A stretch of 64,000 nt of DNA, from positions 1 through 64,000 of the forward strand of contig CAZFEC010000008.1 of assembly GCA_964517435.1 (NCBI GenBank), in the 5' to 3' direction. The notes under the pieces are model-generated. The model saw only the letters and a list, made by a program, of their open reading frames with translations. It was not told the DNA's origin and did no database searches. The position numbers and the translations under genes are program-made. The DNA comes from BS150m-G50 sp964517435. Lineage in GTDB: Bacteria; CAIWAD01; BS150m-G50. Shown here one piece after another: positions 41,488-50,487 of the stretch (position 1 is its first letter; every line of letters begins with the position of its first letter).

Positions 41488-42441
41488 ATGTTACAAATGA
41501 GAGGAGACCAACGGACCGGCAGGCTGGCGGCCGGTCTCCTGGTGCTGATCGCAATAATCGCGTCTCAACTGATGGCAGGAGAGGAAAGCGGATTGAAATT
41601 ACGGGAACTGACACCGGAAGAGGAGCGGGTCATACTGCACAAGGGCACCGAACCGGCTTTCTCCGGGGAGTATAACGACCACTTCACCACGGGGACCTAC
41701 AGCTGCAGGCATTGCGGCGCCGCTCTCTACCGCTCGAGCGATAAATTCGCGTCGCATTGCGGGTGGCCCAGTTTTGACGACGCGCTCCCGGACGCTGTGG
41801 TCAGCCAGCCTGACGCCGACGGCAAGCGTACTGAGATTAGCTGCGGTAACTGCGGCGCGCACCTGGGACATGTTTTCAGCGGTGAGGAATATACCGACAA
41901 GAACATCCGGCACTGTGTCAATTCCATTTCGCTGGAGTTTCAGGCCGCACCGAAGCCAGCTACCGAGGTGGCCGTTTTCGCGGGCGGTTGTTTCTGGGGC
42001 GTGGAGTTTTACTTCCAGGTCGAACCGGGAGTGCTGTCGACCCGGGTCGGCTATACCGGCGGCGAACTCGAACAGCCGACCTACCAGAAGGTCTGTACGG
42101 GAGCGACCGGTCACGCCGAGGCGATCGAAATCACCTACGATCCCGCTTTGACCGATTTCGAGACGCTGGCGCGACTCTTTTTCGAGATCCACGATCCCAC
42201 CCAGATCGATCGCCAGGGCCCGGATATCGGTAATCAGTATCGTTCGGCGATCTTCTGCCAAAACGCGGAGCAGAAACGGATCGCACAGGGGTTGATCAAA
42301 CTGCTGGAAACCGCGGGCTTCCGGGTCGCGACGAAATTGCAGCCTGCCGGCACCTTCTGGGAAGCGGAGAATTACCACCAGGACTACTTCAAGACCACCG
42401 GCAAACGACCCTACTGCCATGAGCGCACCAAGCGCTTCTAA
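41488..42441 (+). CDS. msrBA: Exported MsrB-MsrA fusion methionine sulfoxide reductase
   Basis: A bifunctional 317-residue enzyme that reduces both methionine sulfoxide stereoisomers in exported proteins. An N-terminal hydrophobic segment (LAAGLLVLIAIIASQLM) predicts a signal peptide or anchor. MsrB domain: zinc Cys pairs SCRHCGAAL and SCGNCGAHL, HCGWPSF, and the catalytic Cys in RHCVNS (about residue 140). MsrA domain: VFAGGCFWGVEFYF (catalytic Cys near residue 166), GYTGGELEQPTY and the C-terminal Cys in YCHERTKRF. The order MsrB-MsrA is the less common one. Start is tentative because no good Shine-Dalgarno is seen; 41497 is an alternative. Confidence 0.9.
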   Translation: MLQMRGDQRTGRLAAGLLVLIAIIASQLMAGEESGLKLRELTPEEERVILHKGTEPAFSGEYNDHFTTGTYSCRHCGAALYRSSDKFASHCGWPSFDDALPDAVVSQPDADGKRTEISCGNCGAHLGHVFSGEEYTDKNIRHCVNSISLEFQAAPKPATEVAVFAGGCFWGVEFYFQVEPGVLSTRVGYTGGELEQPTYQKVCTGATGHAEAIEITYDPALTDFETLARLFFEIHDPTQIDRQGPDIGNQYRSAIFCQNAEQKRIAQGLIKLLETAGFRVATKLQPAGTFWEAENYHQDYFKTTGKRPYCHERTKRF

Positions 42442-42489
42442 ACGGTTGCACTGTAGGCGCAGCGATCACCGAAAACAGGGAGTCTGATC

Positions 42490-42849
42490 ATGAGTCGAAC
42501 CCAGCCACCCTGCAAAATCGAATGGCTGGAGATCCCCGCACCCGATCTGGCGACGGCGCGGGAATTCTACGCCAGCCTGTTCGGCTGGGCGATCGAATCC
42601 TACAGCCCCGATTACGCTGTCTTTCGCTCCGGCACGCTGCAGGGCGGTCTGAGCCGGGGACTGCAACCGAACGGCCAGGGGATCGGTTTTTCGATCACGG
42701 TGGATGATATCGAGGCGATGCTGGCCAGGATCGTCGCAACCGGCGGAAACATCATCCGGGAGAAATATCATCTCGGCGGTGACCTGGGCTACTGCGCTCG
42801 TTTTGAGGATCCCAACGGCAACCAGATCGAACTGTGGTCACCAGAGTAA
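42490..42849 (+). CDS. VOC/glyoxalase-family protein
   Basis: A 119-residue protein. CKIEWLEIPAPDLATAREFY (about 9-28) begins the first module, GWAIESYSPDYAVFRSG the second strand set, and RFEDPNGNQIELW ends the domain with the metal-ligand Glu. This is the short group related to bleomycin resistance and glyoxalase proteins. GGGAG precedes the ATG. Downstream 21 bp is an AHSA1 gene, and the two often occur together in bacterial gene pairs. Confidence 0.87.
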   Translation: MSRTQPPCKIEWLEIPAPDLATAREFYASLFGWAIESYSPDYAVFRSGTLQGGLSRGLQPNGQGIGFSITVDDIEAMLARIVATGGNIIREKYHLGGDLGYCARFEDPNGNQIELWSPE

Positions 42850-42869
42850 GTGAGAATTGGAGCAGCGAC

Positions 42870-43325
42870 ATGAGTGAGGCAGAGGCAATCGTAAAACTGG
42901 ACAGTGACAGCAACCGACTCGTGCTGCAGGCGGATTTTCCGCAATTGACCACGGAACAGCTGTTCGCCTACTTCACCGAACCGGAGCTGCTGTGCGCCTG
43001 GTGGACACAGGGAGCGGAGCTGGAGCCCAGGCCGGGCGGACACTATCACTTCTGGTGGCCGGCGATGGATTGGCATCTGCGTGGTGAGATCCTGGAGTTC
43101 GTGACCGGTGAACGGTTGCGTTTCACCTGGAAGTGGGATCACGAACCGGACATGCCGCTGCGGGAGGTGGAACTGACCTTCACGCGGCGGGAAACGGGCA
43201 GCCGCCTGATTCTGGTGCATGGTTTTTATACCGACACACCGGTGGACCAGACCGACCGCCGGGAGCACCTGGAAGGCTGGCTGCACTACCTGATGCATCT
43301 GCAAAAAGTGCTCGAGACCGGCTGA
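42870..43325 (+). CDS. SRPBCC/AHSA1-family protein
   Basis: A 151-residue START-like domain protein. The typical N-terminal LQADFPQLTTEQLFAYFTEPELLCAWW and the C-terminal LVHGFYTDT...HLEGWLHYLMHL place it in the AHSA1 (activator of Hsp90 ATPase-like) group of ligand-binding proteins. GGAG lies upstream of the ATG at 42870. The group has varied roles, usually lipid or small-ligand binding; no ligand can be read. Confidence 0.85.
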   Translation: MSEAEAIVKLDSDSNRLVLQADFPQLTTEQLFAYFTEPELLCAWWTQGAELEPRPGGHYHFWWPAMDWHLRGEILEFVTGERLRFTWKWDHEPDMPLREVELTFTRRETGSRLILVHGFYTDTPVDQTDRREHLEGWLHYLMHLQKVLETG

Positions 43326-43346
43326 ACCGGTAGCGAGCTCGCTGCT

Positions 43347-43688
43347 ATGACGGACAACGGGATGTCTGCAACCTTCACCGAACGCGTACTCGCGGCGATA
43401 CGGCGCATCCCGCCCGGCCGGGTGGCCACTTACGGCTCTATCGCACTGGCCGCCGGCAACCCGCGCGGCGCCAGGCAGGTAGCTCGCCTGCTGCACTCCA
43501 GCTCCGTCAAGCACAACCTGCCGTGGCAGCGGGTGGTGAACCGCGCCGGTTGTATCGCCCTGCCGCGAGGCGAGGGTTACGAGCTGCAGAAGCAACTGCT
43601 GGAAACGGAGGGGGTTGAATTCGGTGCCGGCGATACGATCGACCTGGAGCGTTATCTCTGGTCGGAGACCGGCCTGCCGACTCAATAG
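43347..43688 (+). CDS. Alkyltransferase-like (ATL) DNA repair protein, no acceptor Cys
   Basis: A 113-residue protein of the O6-alkylguanine-DNA alkyltransferase DNA-binding domain. ERVLAAIRRIPPGRVATYGS (about 12-31) and the helix GNPRGARQVARLLHSS match the family, but where the enzyme has PCHR this protein has PWQR in LPWQRVVNRAG (about 57-67). ATL proteins bind O6-alkylguanine and hand it to nucleotide excision repair instead of removing the alkyl group. The frame is complete. A role in alkylation tolerance is inferred from the family. Confidence 0.88.
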   Translation: MTDNGMSATFTERVLAAIRRIPPGRVATYGSIALAAGNPRGARQVARLLHSSSVKHNLPWQRVVNRAGCIALPRGEGYELQKQLLETEGVEFGAGDTIDLERYLWSETGLPTQ

Positions 43689-43770
43689 CGGTCGATCGTC
43701 TGCCGATCATCTGAAAGTTGGCGTGTGGCGGGCGTGTGCCGTACTACCTGTAATCTGATTGAGTCTCGAC

Positions 43771-44688
43771 ATGAACAAACCTGAACCTATACCTAAGATC
43801 GGTCTGGCGTTGGGCAGCGGTTCTTCCCGCGGCTGGTGCCATATCGGTATCCTCAACGCCCTGGTGGAGCGGGGTATCGTGCCGGATGTGATCTGCGGCT
43901 GTTCGATCGGTGCTTTGGTGGCGGCCTCCTACGCGAACGGCCATTTGAAACGGCTGGAGGAGTGGGTCCTCTCCCTGACCAGGCGGAAAACCACGAAGTA
44001 CATCCGTTTCGATACCAAGCTGAACGGATTCGTCAACACCGAAAAGCTGCACCACTTCCTCAATCAATACGTCGCTGACGATGATGTCAGCATCGAAAAC
44101 CTGCCGCTCCCTTTCGGCGTCGTCTCCACCGAGCTGGCTACCGGCCGGGAGATCTGGTTCACGCAGGGTTCATTAATCGAGGCGGTCTGGGCTTCCATCT
44201 CAATGCCGGGGCTCTTTCCGGCGATCAGCAACCGTAACCGCTGGCTGGTTGACGGCGGGCTGGTCAATCCGATACCGGTCACACTCTGCCGCTCGTTGGG
44301 AGCCGATATCGTCATCGCCGTCAATCTGAACAACCGGATCAACGGGCAGCGCGTGCTGCCGGCAGTGGAACGTAAAGCGGAGAGTGGGGGTGTCGTCGGC
44401 CGCATCCGGGAAGCGGTGAAGGAGTACTCCGGCTCGCTCTTCGCCACCACCCGCGATACGGATGACACGCCCGGATTGCTGGAATCGATTGCCCGCTCGA
44501 TCTACATCACCCAGGATCGTATCACCCGCAGCCGCATCGCCGGCGATCCACCGGACCTGATGTTGACACCGCGCCTGGCACCGATCGGTTTCCTGGAGTT
44601 TCACCGCGCCGCGGAAGCTATCACCGAAGGAAAGCGCTGCGTACAGCGCCTGCTGCCCGACATTCTCTATGTCACCGGCCGGGAGTGA
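43771..44688 (+). CDS. Patatin-like phospholipase (RssA/YchK type)
   Basis: A 305-residue protein. IGLALGSGSSRGWCHIGIL (about 10-28) is the oxyanion hole, GCSIGALVAASY (about 44-55) carries the catalytic Ser in GxSxG, and VDGGLVNPIP (about 161-170) carries the Asp of the Ser-Asp dyad. No signal peptide. The family cleaves acyl chains from phospholipids or is involved in cell signalling. The ATG at 43771 is chosen over the TTG at 43759; ribosome-binding site weak. Confidence 0.9.
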   Translation: MNKPEPIPKIGLALGSGSSRGWCHIGILNALVERGIVPDVICGCSIGALVAASYANGHLKRLEEWVLSLTRRKTTKYIRFDTKLNGFVNTEKLHHFLNQYVADDDVSIENLPLPFGVVSTELATGREIWFTQGSLIEAVWASISMPGLFPAISNRNRWLVDGGLVNPIPVTLCRSLGADIVIAVNLNNRINGQRVLPAVERKAESGGVVGRIREAVKEYSGSLFATTRDTDDTPGLLESIARSIYITQDRITRSRIAGDPPDLMLTPRLAPIGFLEFHRAAEAITEGKRCVQRLLPDILYVTGRE

Positions 44689-44723
44689 GCGCCTGGAGCC
44701 TGACGATACCGGCTCGGACATGT

Positions 44724-44779
44724 ATAGTATTTCCCAGTTAAATTGTCTTAGTAGTTAATAACCTTCCGGGAAATACTAT
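44724..44779. repeat. Perfect 12-bp inverted repeat upstream of hisS
   Basis: ATAGTATTTCCC (44724-44735) is repeated inverted as GGGAAATACTAT (44768-44779) with a 32-nt AT-rich spacer. Further down, GAGGTGAACCTC forms a small dyad. A mobile-element remnant, a leader RNA or a binding site are all possible. No T-box consensus was seen. Confidence 0.6.
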
Positions 44780-44977
44780 TAAGCTATGCCCGCTATGCCA
44801 TTAAAGACGGACATTTTGTGTGAGCATAGCTATAACCGCGAGGTGAACCTCCCGCCGTAACCCACTTTCAGATTTCCCTGCTTGCTATAGCGCCGCCGAT
44901 TGTGCATTAATTAACCTGATACCGTCTCATCCGCCTGCTTAGCGGCTCAACTCCATTTAGCCAGGGATCTCATACCA

Positions 44978-46291
44978 ATGTCCAGTATACAACCTCGTCT
45001 CTACAGCGGTACCCGCGATCTGACGCCGGAGATGATGATCCAGCGCGAGGATATCATCGCCCGCCTGACCGAGGTCTTCCGCCGTTTCGGATTCTCCCCG
45101 CTGGAGACACCGGCGCTGGAGTACCTGGAGATCCTGCTCGGCAAGTATGGCGATGAGGAGAAGCTGATCTATAAGCTGGATTACCGCAATGACCAGCCGG
45201 AGAAGCGGCTGGCGCTGCGCTACGACCTGACGGTGCCGTTGGCCCGCTGCGTCGCGCAGGACCGCAATCTGACGCTGCCTTTCAAGCGCTACCAGATCCA
45301 GCCGGTCTGGCGGGCGGATCGCCCCCAACCGCGCCAGGGACGTTTCCGCGAGTTCTATCAGTGCGATATCGATATCATCGGGGTGCCCGATATCACCGCC
45401 GACGCCGAGATAGTGCAGCTGCAGTACGAGCTGCTGCGGGCGCTCAAGATTCCCGGTTTCCGGATCCGGGTCAGCGACCGGCGGTTGCTGCGCGGTCTGA
45501 TCGAAGTGGCCGGTATCCCGCTGGAGTTGGAAGCCTCAGTTTGTACCGCCATCGACAAGAAGGACAAAGTCGGACTGGAGGGAGTCGAGGAGGATCTCGC
45601 CGTCCGCGGCGTTACCTCTGCGGCCGCCGACCGGTTGCTGGCGCTGCTCGCCTCCCCCCTGAGCTGGGACGGTATCGACGACTGGCGCGACCGCATCGCC
45701 ACCTTCCCCAAAGCGCTGCAGGCGCTGACCGACCTGGAAGCCATGCAGGACATTCTCACCGCCGCCGGCCTGGATTTAACCTACATCACCCCCGATCCCT
45801 GGCTGGCACGCGGTTTGGACTACTACACCGGGCCTATTTTCGAGACGACGCTGCCACAACTGCCGCACATGGGTTCGCTGACCGGCGGCGGGCGCTGGGA
45901 CGGGCTGATCGGGCTCTATTCCGACCGCGACCTGCCGGCGACCGGTGCCACCTTCGGCCTGGACCGGCTGTTGACCGCGATGGAGCAGCTGGATCTGCTG
46001 GAGAAGCGCGCCACCCGCACCCAGATCCTGGTCACCCTCTTCTTCCCGCAGACGCGCGAATACTGCCGGCGCCTGGCCGCGACTCTCCGGGAGCAGGGCA
46101 TCGCCACTGAGACCTTCCTGGGACAGGCCAAGCTGAAGAAGCAGTTTGAGTACGCGGACCGGATGGGGATACCCTGGGTGGTGGTTGCCGGCGAGACCGA
46201 GCAGGAGCTGCAGCAATATACCTTGAAGGAAATGGCGACCGGCGAGCAGCAAAAGGTCGATCTGACCACGCTGCTGCAACGATTGGGTTGA
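44978..46291 (+). CDS. hisS: Histidyl-tRNA synthetase
   Basis: A 437-residue class II synthetase that charges tRNA-His. The N-terminus (SGTRDLTPEMMIQREDI) begins motif 1, LRYDLTVPLAR and YQIQPVWRADRPQPRQGRFREFYQ (about 100-125) contain motif 2 with the ATP-binding arginine, and ARGLDYYTGPIFE is the histidine-binding loop (near residue 278). TFGLDRLL is motif 3, and the C-terminal anticodon-binding domain follows. The start has only a weak GGGA ribosome-binding site. It converges on a lipoprotein gene 28 bp downstream. Confidence 0.96.
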   Translation: MSSIQPRLYSGTRDLTPEMMIQREDIIARLTEVFRRFGFSPLETPALEYLEILLGKYGDEEKLIYKLDYRNDQPEKRLALRYDLTVPLARCVAQDRNLTLPFKRYQIQPVWRADRPQPRQGRFREFYQCDIDIIGVPDITADAEIVQLQYELLRALKIPGFRIRVSDRRLLRGLIEVAGIPLELEASVCTAIDKKDKVGLEGVEEDLAVRGVTSAAADRLLALLASPLSWDGIDDWRDRIATFPKALQALTDLEAMQDILTAAGLDLTYITPDPWLARGLDYYTGPIFETTLPQLPHMGSLTGGGRWDGLIGLYSDRDLPATGATFGLDRLLTAMEQLDLLEKRATRTQILVTLFFPQTREYCRRLAATLREQGIATETFLGQAKLKKQFEYADRMGIPWVVVAGETEQELQQYTLKEMATGEQQKVDLTTLLQRLG

Positions 46292-46319
46292 TGCGCCCTG
46301 ATCCCTCCCAAGTTCCCGC

Positions 46320-46952
46320 TTACATATCTCCGTAGAGCAGGGAGAACTCCGTCAGCGTGTGAAATAACGCCTCGGTGAAAGTCGGCCAGGGCAGCCAGGT
46401 GGTCGGATCGGTCTGGCTCAGTTCCAGCGTCGGATCGAGCGCCTGCAGCGCTGTCAATGACGCAGCGAATTCGCCCCGGTAGAACTCGCATTGCGCTCGC
46501 AGCAACCAGAGATCCCGCCAGTTGACAGCCGGTTCATGGCTGAATACCCAGTCGGCAGCGAGGCTCAAAAGCGTCGCGGCTTCGGCACTCAGCGCGGCGT
46601 AGTCGGCGTCAGCCTGCTCACGCTGGGCGAACAAGCGGCCGGCGCGGCTGTCCAGATGCCAGGTGGAAAGTGCGATCGCGGCGTTGAAGCTGCTCAGCGC
46701 CGCGGCAGGTTGGTGCAGATGCAGATAACAGTAGCCGACGCCGCCGTAGGCTTCCGCCGCCGGTTCGCTGTTGATCACCTCGCTGAACTCAGCCAGCGCC
46801 TCCGCCCATTCGTTCGCGTGATACAAGGTCCAGGCGGTGGTGAGGGGATCCTCCTCGCTGTCGTCGGGCTGGGAGGGTACGCTGCAGTTGAAGACGGTAA
46901 ACGTCGCCAGCAACAGGAAGGCGATGGTCAACAGCTCGCGTTTACTCTTCAC
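46320..46952 (-). CDS. Lipoprotein with TPR-like helices
   Basis: A 210-residue lipoprotein; the N-terminal signal ends in FTVFNCS, with the lipid-anchored Cys near residue 23. The mature part is alpha-helical with TPR-like pairs (WTLYHANEWAEALAEFSEVI, AYGGVGYCYLHLHQPAAALSSF). It begins at a GTG behind AGGAG, 10 bp after the secreted repeat protein gene, and is the last gene of a three-gene operon. TPR proteins usually mediate protein contacts, so it may help assemble or export the two giant proteins. A GTGATACA octamer is at 46818-46825. Confidence 0.82.
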   Translation of the reverse strand: MKSKRELLTIAFLLLATFTVFNCSVPSQPDDSEEDPLTTAWTLYHANEWAEALAEFSEVINSEPAAEAYGGVGYCYLHLHQPAAALSSFNAAIALSTWHLDSRAGRLFAQREQADADYAALSAEAATLLSLAADWVFSHEPAVNWRDLWLLRAQCEFYRGEFAASLTALQALDPTLELSQTDPTTWLPWPTFTEALFHTLTEFSLLYGDM

Positions 46953-46962
46953 CTGTCACTCC

Positions 46963-49900
46963 TCACTTCAACAGCATCATCTTGCGGGTCTGGTTGAGGT
47001 GCTCGCTCTGCACCCTCAGGAAGTAGACACCGCTGGCCAGGTTCCCCGTCTCCCGGCTGTCGAAAACCAGCACCTGGTGACCCGCCGGCAGGTAGCCGTC
47101 CCAGAGTTGCGCCACGCGCCGGCCCAGCACATCGTAAACGGTTGCCCGCAGGTGTTCGCCCGTCACCAGGGTTAGGTCGAAGCTGGTAACCGGATTGAAG
47201 GGATTGGGATAGGGGTGGGAAAGCGTCCAGACATCGGGTGTCGTCAGCGGCTCACGCGTGCCGGTCAGCAGCAGGAAACGGCCGCCGTGGTTCACCTCTG
47301 TGTGAAGGTTCCCCGACTCGCTGTCACGATATGTATCACACCAGACCGTATCTCCCGCTTCCACACGGTAAATGCCATAGTGGCACTCCTCCGGTGCGCC
47401 TGCCGGTACCGTAAAGGTGATGCGCACCGCGCCCGGCAGCTGTAACGGCAGCAGGTCGAATCCGGCGGTGCCGTCTGGAGTGAGATCGTGTATCACATAG
47501 CGGGTAGCGACGGGAATATCCCGGCACAAACGCAATCGGTATTCATCCCCCGGTCCGGGCAGCAGATCACCGGCCGCCTGCATGTAGTTGCTGCTGATCA
47601 GCAGCGTATCCTGTGTCACGTTACCCGCCAGATCGACGGCGGTTAAACCGATGACCACGTCGCCGGTACCGATGAAGAGATAACTCCCCAGATAGAGATC
47701 ATAGGCATCCGGCTCGGTTCCGCTCTGGATCAACTCGAAAGTGACCGAACCGCTGCTCGCTGAAGCCGCCAGGGGCGGGGTAAGCGGCTCATCCACCATC
47801 ACCAGCAGATCGAGGTACTCATTCACGGCCGGATTGGGCAGAATCCCCGGGCTCAACGTCGGGGGGATGTTCTCCAGCGACACCACCAAGAGCGGGCCGC
47901 TGTCGCTGTTGCCGTCGTTGTCGAGTACGGTCACTTCCGCGACGGTGTTGTCGTGGAAGAGTGAATCCGGCTCGATCACCAGACAGTCGGCGTCCGGCAG
48001 ATAGGTGATGGCGACGGAATCGATCACCGCGATCTCCCATTCGAGGTACTCATCGGGGGAGTCGGGATCGTAGACATAACCGGAGAGATTCCGGAGCGTG
48101 TCGCTGCTGCCGGCGCGCAGGGTGACGGGCGGCAGCGTGTAGAGCTGCGGGGCGGCGCCGGCTGTCACCTGAAAGCGCCACCAGGCCGCAGCGGTATCAC
48201 CATCCGGATCCTCCACCGCGAAGAGGAGACTGTCACTGCCGGTGATCATCAGCGAGTTGAATGTGACACAACGTGATACAGTGTCCAGAATCGCTTCCAC
48301 CAGGTTCCCGCCGCTCCAACTCCAATCGAGACTGGTGACGGGATCATCGTGATCGTAGACATAATCGTCCAGCGGCCAGGGACCGGAGGTGGTCAGCGTG
48401 GACAACGTCAACTCCGGGAAATCGAATATGAGCGGTACGCCGGTCGTGTCGATCACCAGCAGACGGCAGTCGTCGCCGGTCAGGTTGGAATCAGGATCGA
48501 AACAGTAGAAGGCGATGTCGGTAAGGCTGCCGGGCGTGAGGGGCGCGGTAACCTGAACCAGATGGCTGGCCGGGTCGACCGACACCTGGAAGGGCGCGGG
48601 ATCGGTGAACGCCCAGGTCATCTGGTCCGGATCGTGATCGAAATCCCAGACATGGTCGTCCAGATCGAGGTGGTTGTCCACCTCACCCGGGAGCAGTAGC
48701 AGATCGGGCAGGGCGGCTGCCTGCGGCAGTCCATTGTAGAGGAGAACCGCCGTAACCGCCGCGGTCGCGCTGTTCTGATCGGGATCGGTAACGGTGAACT
48801 GCAGCTCCTCCCAGCCCTGTGTCGCCGGCGACGCGCTGAGCGTAGCCACATGTGTCACACTGTTGATCTGAACCGAGACCAGGTCGCCGCTGCCGGCGGA
48901 CCAGCTCAGTTGCGAATCGGCGTGATCGGCGTCGGCAACATAATCATCCAGATAAAGCAGTTCGCCGGTTCCGTTGTGTAACACCTGGGCCGGGATGACG
49001 GCCAATACCGGCGGCGCGCTGGCAACCTGCACGATCAGCGTGTCCTGGTCCTGCAGCGGTTCCGGATCGCTGACCGTCAGCAGATAGGGAAAAGACTGGC
49101 CGATCAGCGAGACGGCGGTGGTGAAGAAGCGGAGTGTTCCCTCGTAGGTATCCACCACGGTCGAGATGCTGTCATGCGCGCCCGCCAGGGTCCAGATCAT
49201 CTCCTGCCAGTCGTGATCGGGGTCGTAGACCAGGTCCGGCAGCTGGAGGACCAGCTCGCTGCCGGGGTGCAGCGGGAACAGGAGCGGTTCGGTAAGCAAT
49301 GGTGCGTCGTTGACCGGCGTTACCTCCAGCGGTATAAAAGAAGTATCCGCCAGGCCCAGGGGATCGCTGACGATAAAAGTGACGCTGTCGCTGCCGCTCC
49401 AGTTCAGGGGCGGGGTCAGTCGCGCCCGGTGCGACACCGGATCAATCGCGAGCGTCACCAGGCTCTGTTCCGGCACCGCGTAGGTCAACCAGCCGGCGGC
49501 ATGGTCGTTGTCGGTCACGAAGTCATCCAGGACGAGCGAGCTGTCGACGTCATCTTCCGCCCAGCTTACCAGCGGCAGCGGTTCCGCAACCTGGGGCGCG
49601 TCGTCACACAGCACGGCCAGCGTGTCCACGGCGGCGGTCAAGTCGGGCGCCGTAGCTTGAATCGCCACCTCCAGCCAGGCCGGCGTTACCGGCAGGCGGT
49701 TGAAGATGAACAGGAAGGCCTCGCTGTCTACCCGCACCGTGTCGATGGTGGCCGAGTTACCGCCGGCCAGCACCTCATAGCTGATGACGAATTCCGAATC
49801 GGGACAGAAGAACGCCTCCAGGTGATCGTAGAGGTTCAGGGTGTCGCAGGGCTGGAAAGTCGTCAGCTGCAGATCGGGCAGGGGCGGGTAGAAAGCGAAA

Positions 49901-50487
49901 CCGGCGATTTCAATGTAGGGGACCGTTTCGAGGTTGAAGCTCCACTCGGCACCGCTCTCCGCCTGCCAGTACAGCGTGTTGCGGAACTCCAGGTTGTCGT
50001 GATCGACGGTAACGGGTCTCCCCGCGAATTCGCTCAACGCCCGCACCCGGAAACGCAACGCGTCGGCGGCGTTGGCGCAGCTGGGGCGCGGTTCGTCCCC
50101 CTGACCGGTCTGTATGATGTAATCGAGTTGCGTGCCCGGAATGCCGTTGCCGGGATCGTCGTGGGTGTGGTTGGCCAGGACGACGGCACCACCACAGGGT
50201 GCGAACCAGCCCTCGCCCACCTGCTGGAAAGGCGAATCGTCATCGCCCGGCACCAGCTGCAGGATACCCTCCTGCAGGGTCAGCATGATCTGGAAGCCGG
50301 TCAGCAGCTCGGCGTGTGAATCGATGTGCAGGTAGAGGTCGGTTTCCTCGCCCATGTGCAGGAAGAGGCTGTCCCGGCCGTCGACGGTGTGCAAACGCAG
50401 ATCGCTGAAACCTTCGTCGCGCGTCGCCAGAGCCGCGCCGGCGAATGTGATACAGAACAGGATTGTCAGCGGGAGGAGCCGTCTCAT
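46963..50487 (-). CDS. Giant secreted repeat protein with C-terminal sorting domain
   Basis: A 1174-residue exported protein. Signal peptide at the start (RRLLPLTILFCITFAGAALA), an N-terminal part of about 300 residues, then six modules spaced near 95-97 residues, each marked by L-D-D-Y/F/H-V-x-D-x-D, near residues 321, 416, 511, 608, 706 and 800. They look like cadherin- or Ig-like beta-modules with Asp-rich, possibly calcium-binding loops. The last 85 residues (SHPYPNPFNPVTSFDLTLV, YDVLGRRV, SGVYFLRV) form a type IX-secretion-type sorting domain. Its ATG overlaps the stop of the upstream gene by 4 bp. Adhesion or matrix function is inferred. Confidence 0.88.
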   Translation of the reverse strand: MRRLLPLTILFCITFAGAALATRDEGFSDLRLHTVDGRDSLFLHMGEETDLYLHIDSHAELLTGFQIMLTLQEGILQLVPGDDDSPFQQVGEGWFAPCGGAVVLANHTHDDPGNGIPGTQLDYIIQTGQGDEPRPSCANAADALRFRVRALSEFAGRPVTVDHDNLEFRNTLYWQAESGAEWSFNLETVPYIEIAGFAFYPPLPDLQLTTFQPCDTLNLYDHLEAFFCPDSEFVISYEVLAGGNSATIDTVRVDSEAFLFIFNRLPVTPAWLEVAIQATAPDLTAAVDTLAVLCDDAPQVAEPLPLVSWAEDDVDSSLVLDDFVTDNDHAAGWLTYAVPEQSLVTLAIDPVSHRARLTPPLNWSGSDSVTFIVSDPLGLADTSFIPLEVTPVNDAPLLTEPLLFPLHPGSELVLQLPDLVYDPDHDWQEMIWTLAGAHDSISTVVDTYEGTLRFFTTAVSLIGQSFPYLLTVSDPEPLQDQDTLIVQVASAPPVLAVIPAQVLHNGTGELLYLDDYVADADHADSQLSWSAGSGDLVSVQINSVTHVATLSASPATQGWEELQFTVTDPDQNSATAAVTAVLLYNGLPQAAALPDLLLLPGEVDNHLDLDDHVWDFDHDPDQMTWAFTDPAPFQVSVDPASHLVQVTAPLTPGSLTDIAFYCFDPDSNLTGDDCRLLVIDTTGVPLIFDFPELTLSTLTTSGPWPLDDYVYDHDDPVTSLDWSWSGGNLVEAILDTVSRCVTFNSLMITGSDSLLFAVEDPDGDTAAAWWRFQVTAGAAPQLYTLPPVTLRAGSSDTLRNLSGYVYDPDSPDEYLEWEIAVIDSVAITYLPDADCLVIEPDSLFHDNTVAEVTVLDNDGNSDSGPLLVVSLENIPPTLSPGILPNPAVNEYLDLLVMVDEPLTPPLAASASSGSVTFELIQSGTEPDAYDLYLGSYLFIGTGDVVIGLTAVDLAGNVTQDTLLISSNYMQAAGDLLPGPGDEYRLRLCRDIPVATRYVIHDLTPDGTAGFDLLPLQLPGAVRITFTVPAGAPEECHYGIYRVEAGDTVWCDTYRDSESGNLHTEVNHGGRFLLLTGTREPLTTPDVWTLSHPYPNPFNPVTSFDLTLVTGEHLRATVYDVLGRRVAQLWDGYLPAGHQVLVFDSRETGNLASGVYFLRVQSEHLNQTRKMMLLK

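Noticed and set aside
44689..44977. T-box leader before hisS
   Set aside because: No AAUGGUGGxACCGCG-like antiterminator or specifier loop seen; only dyads.
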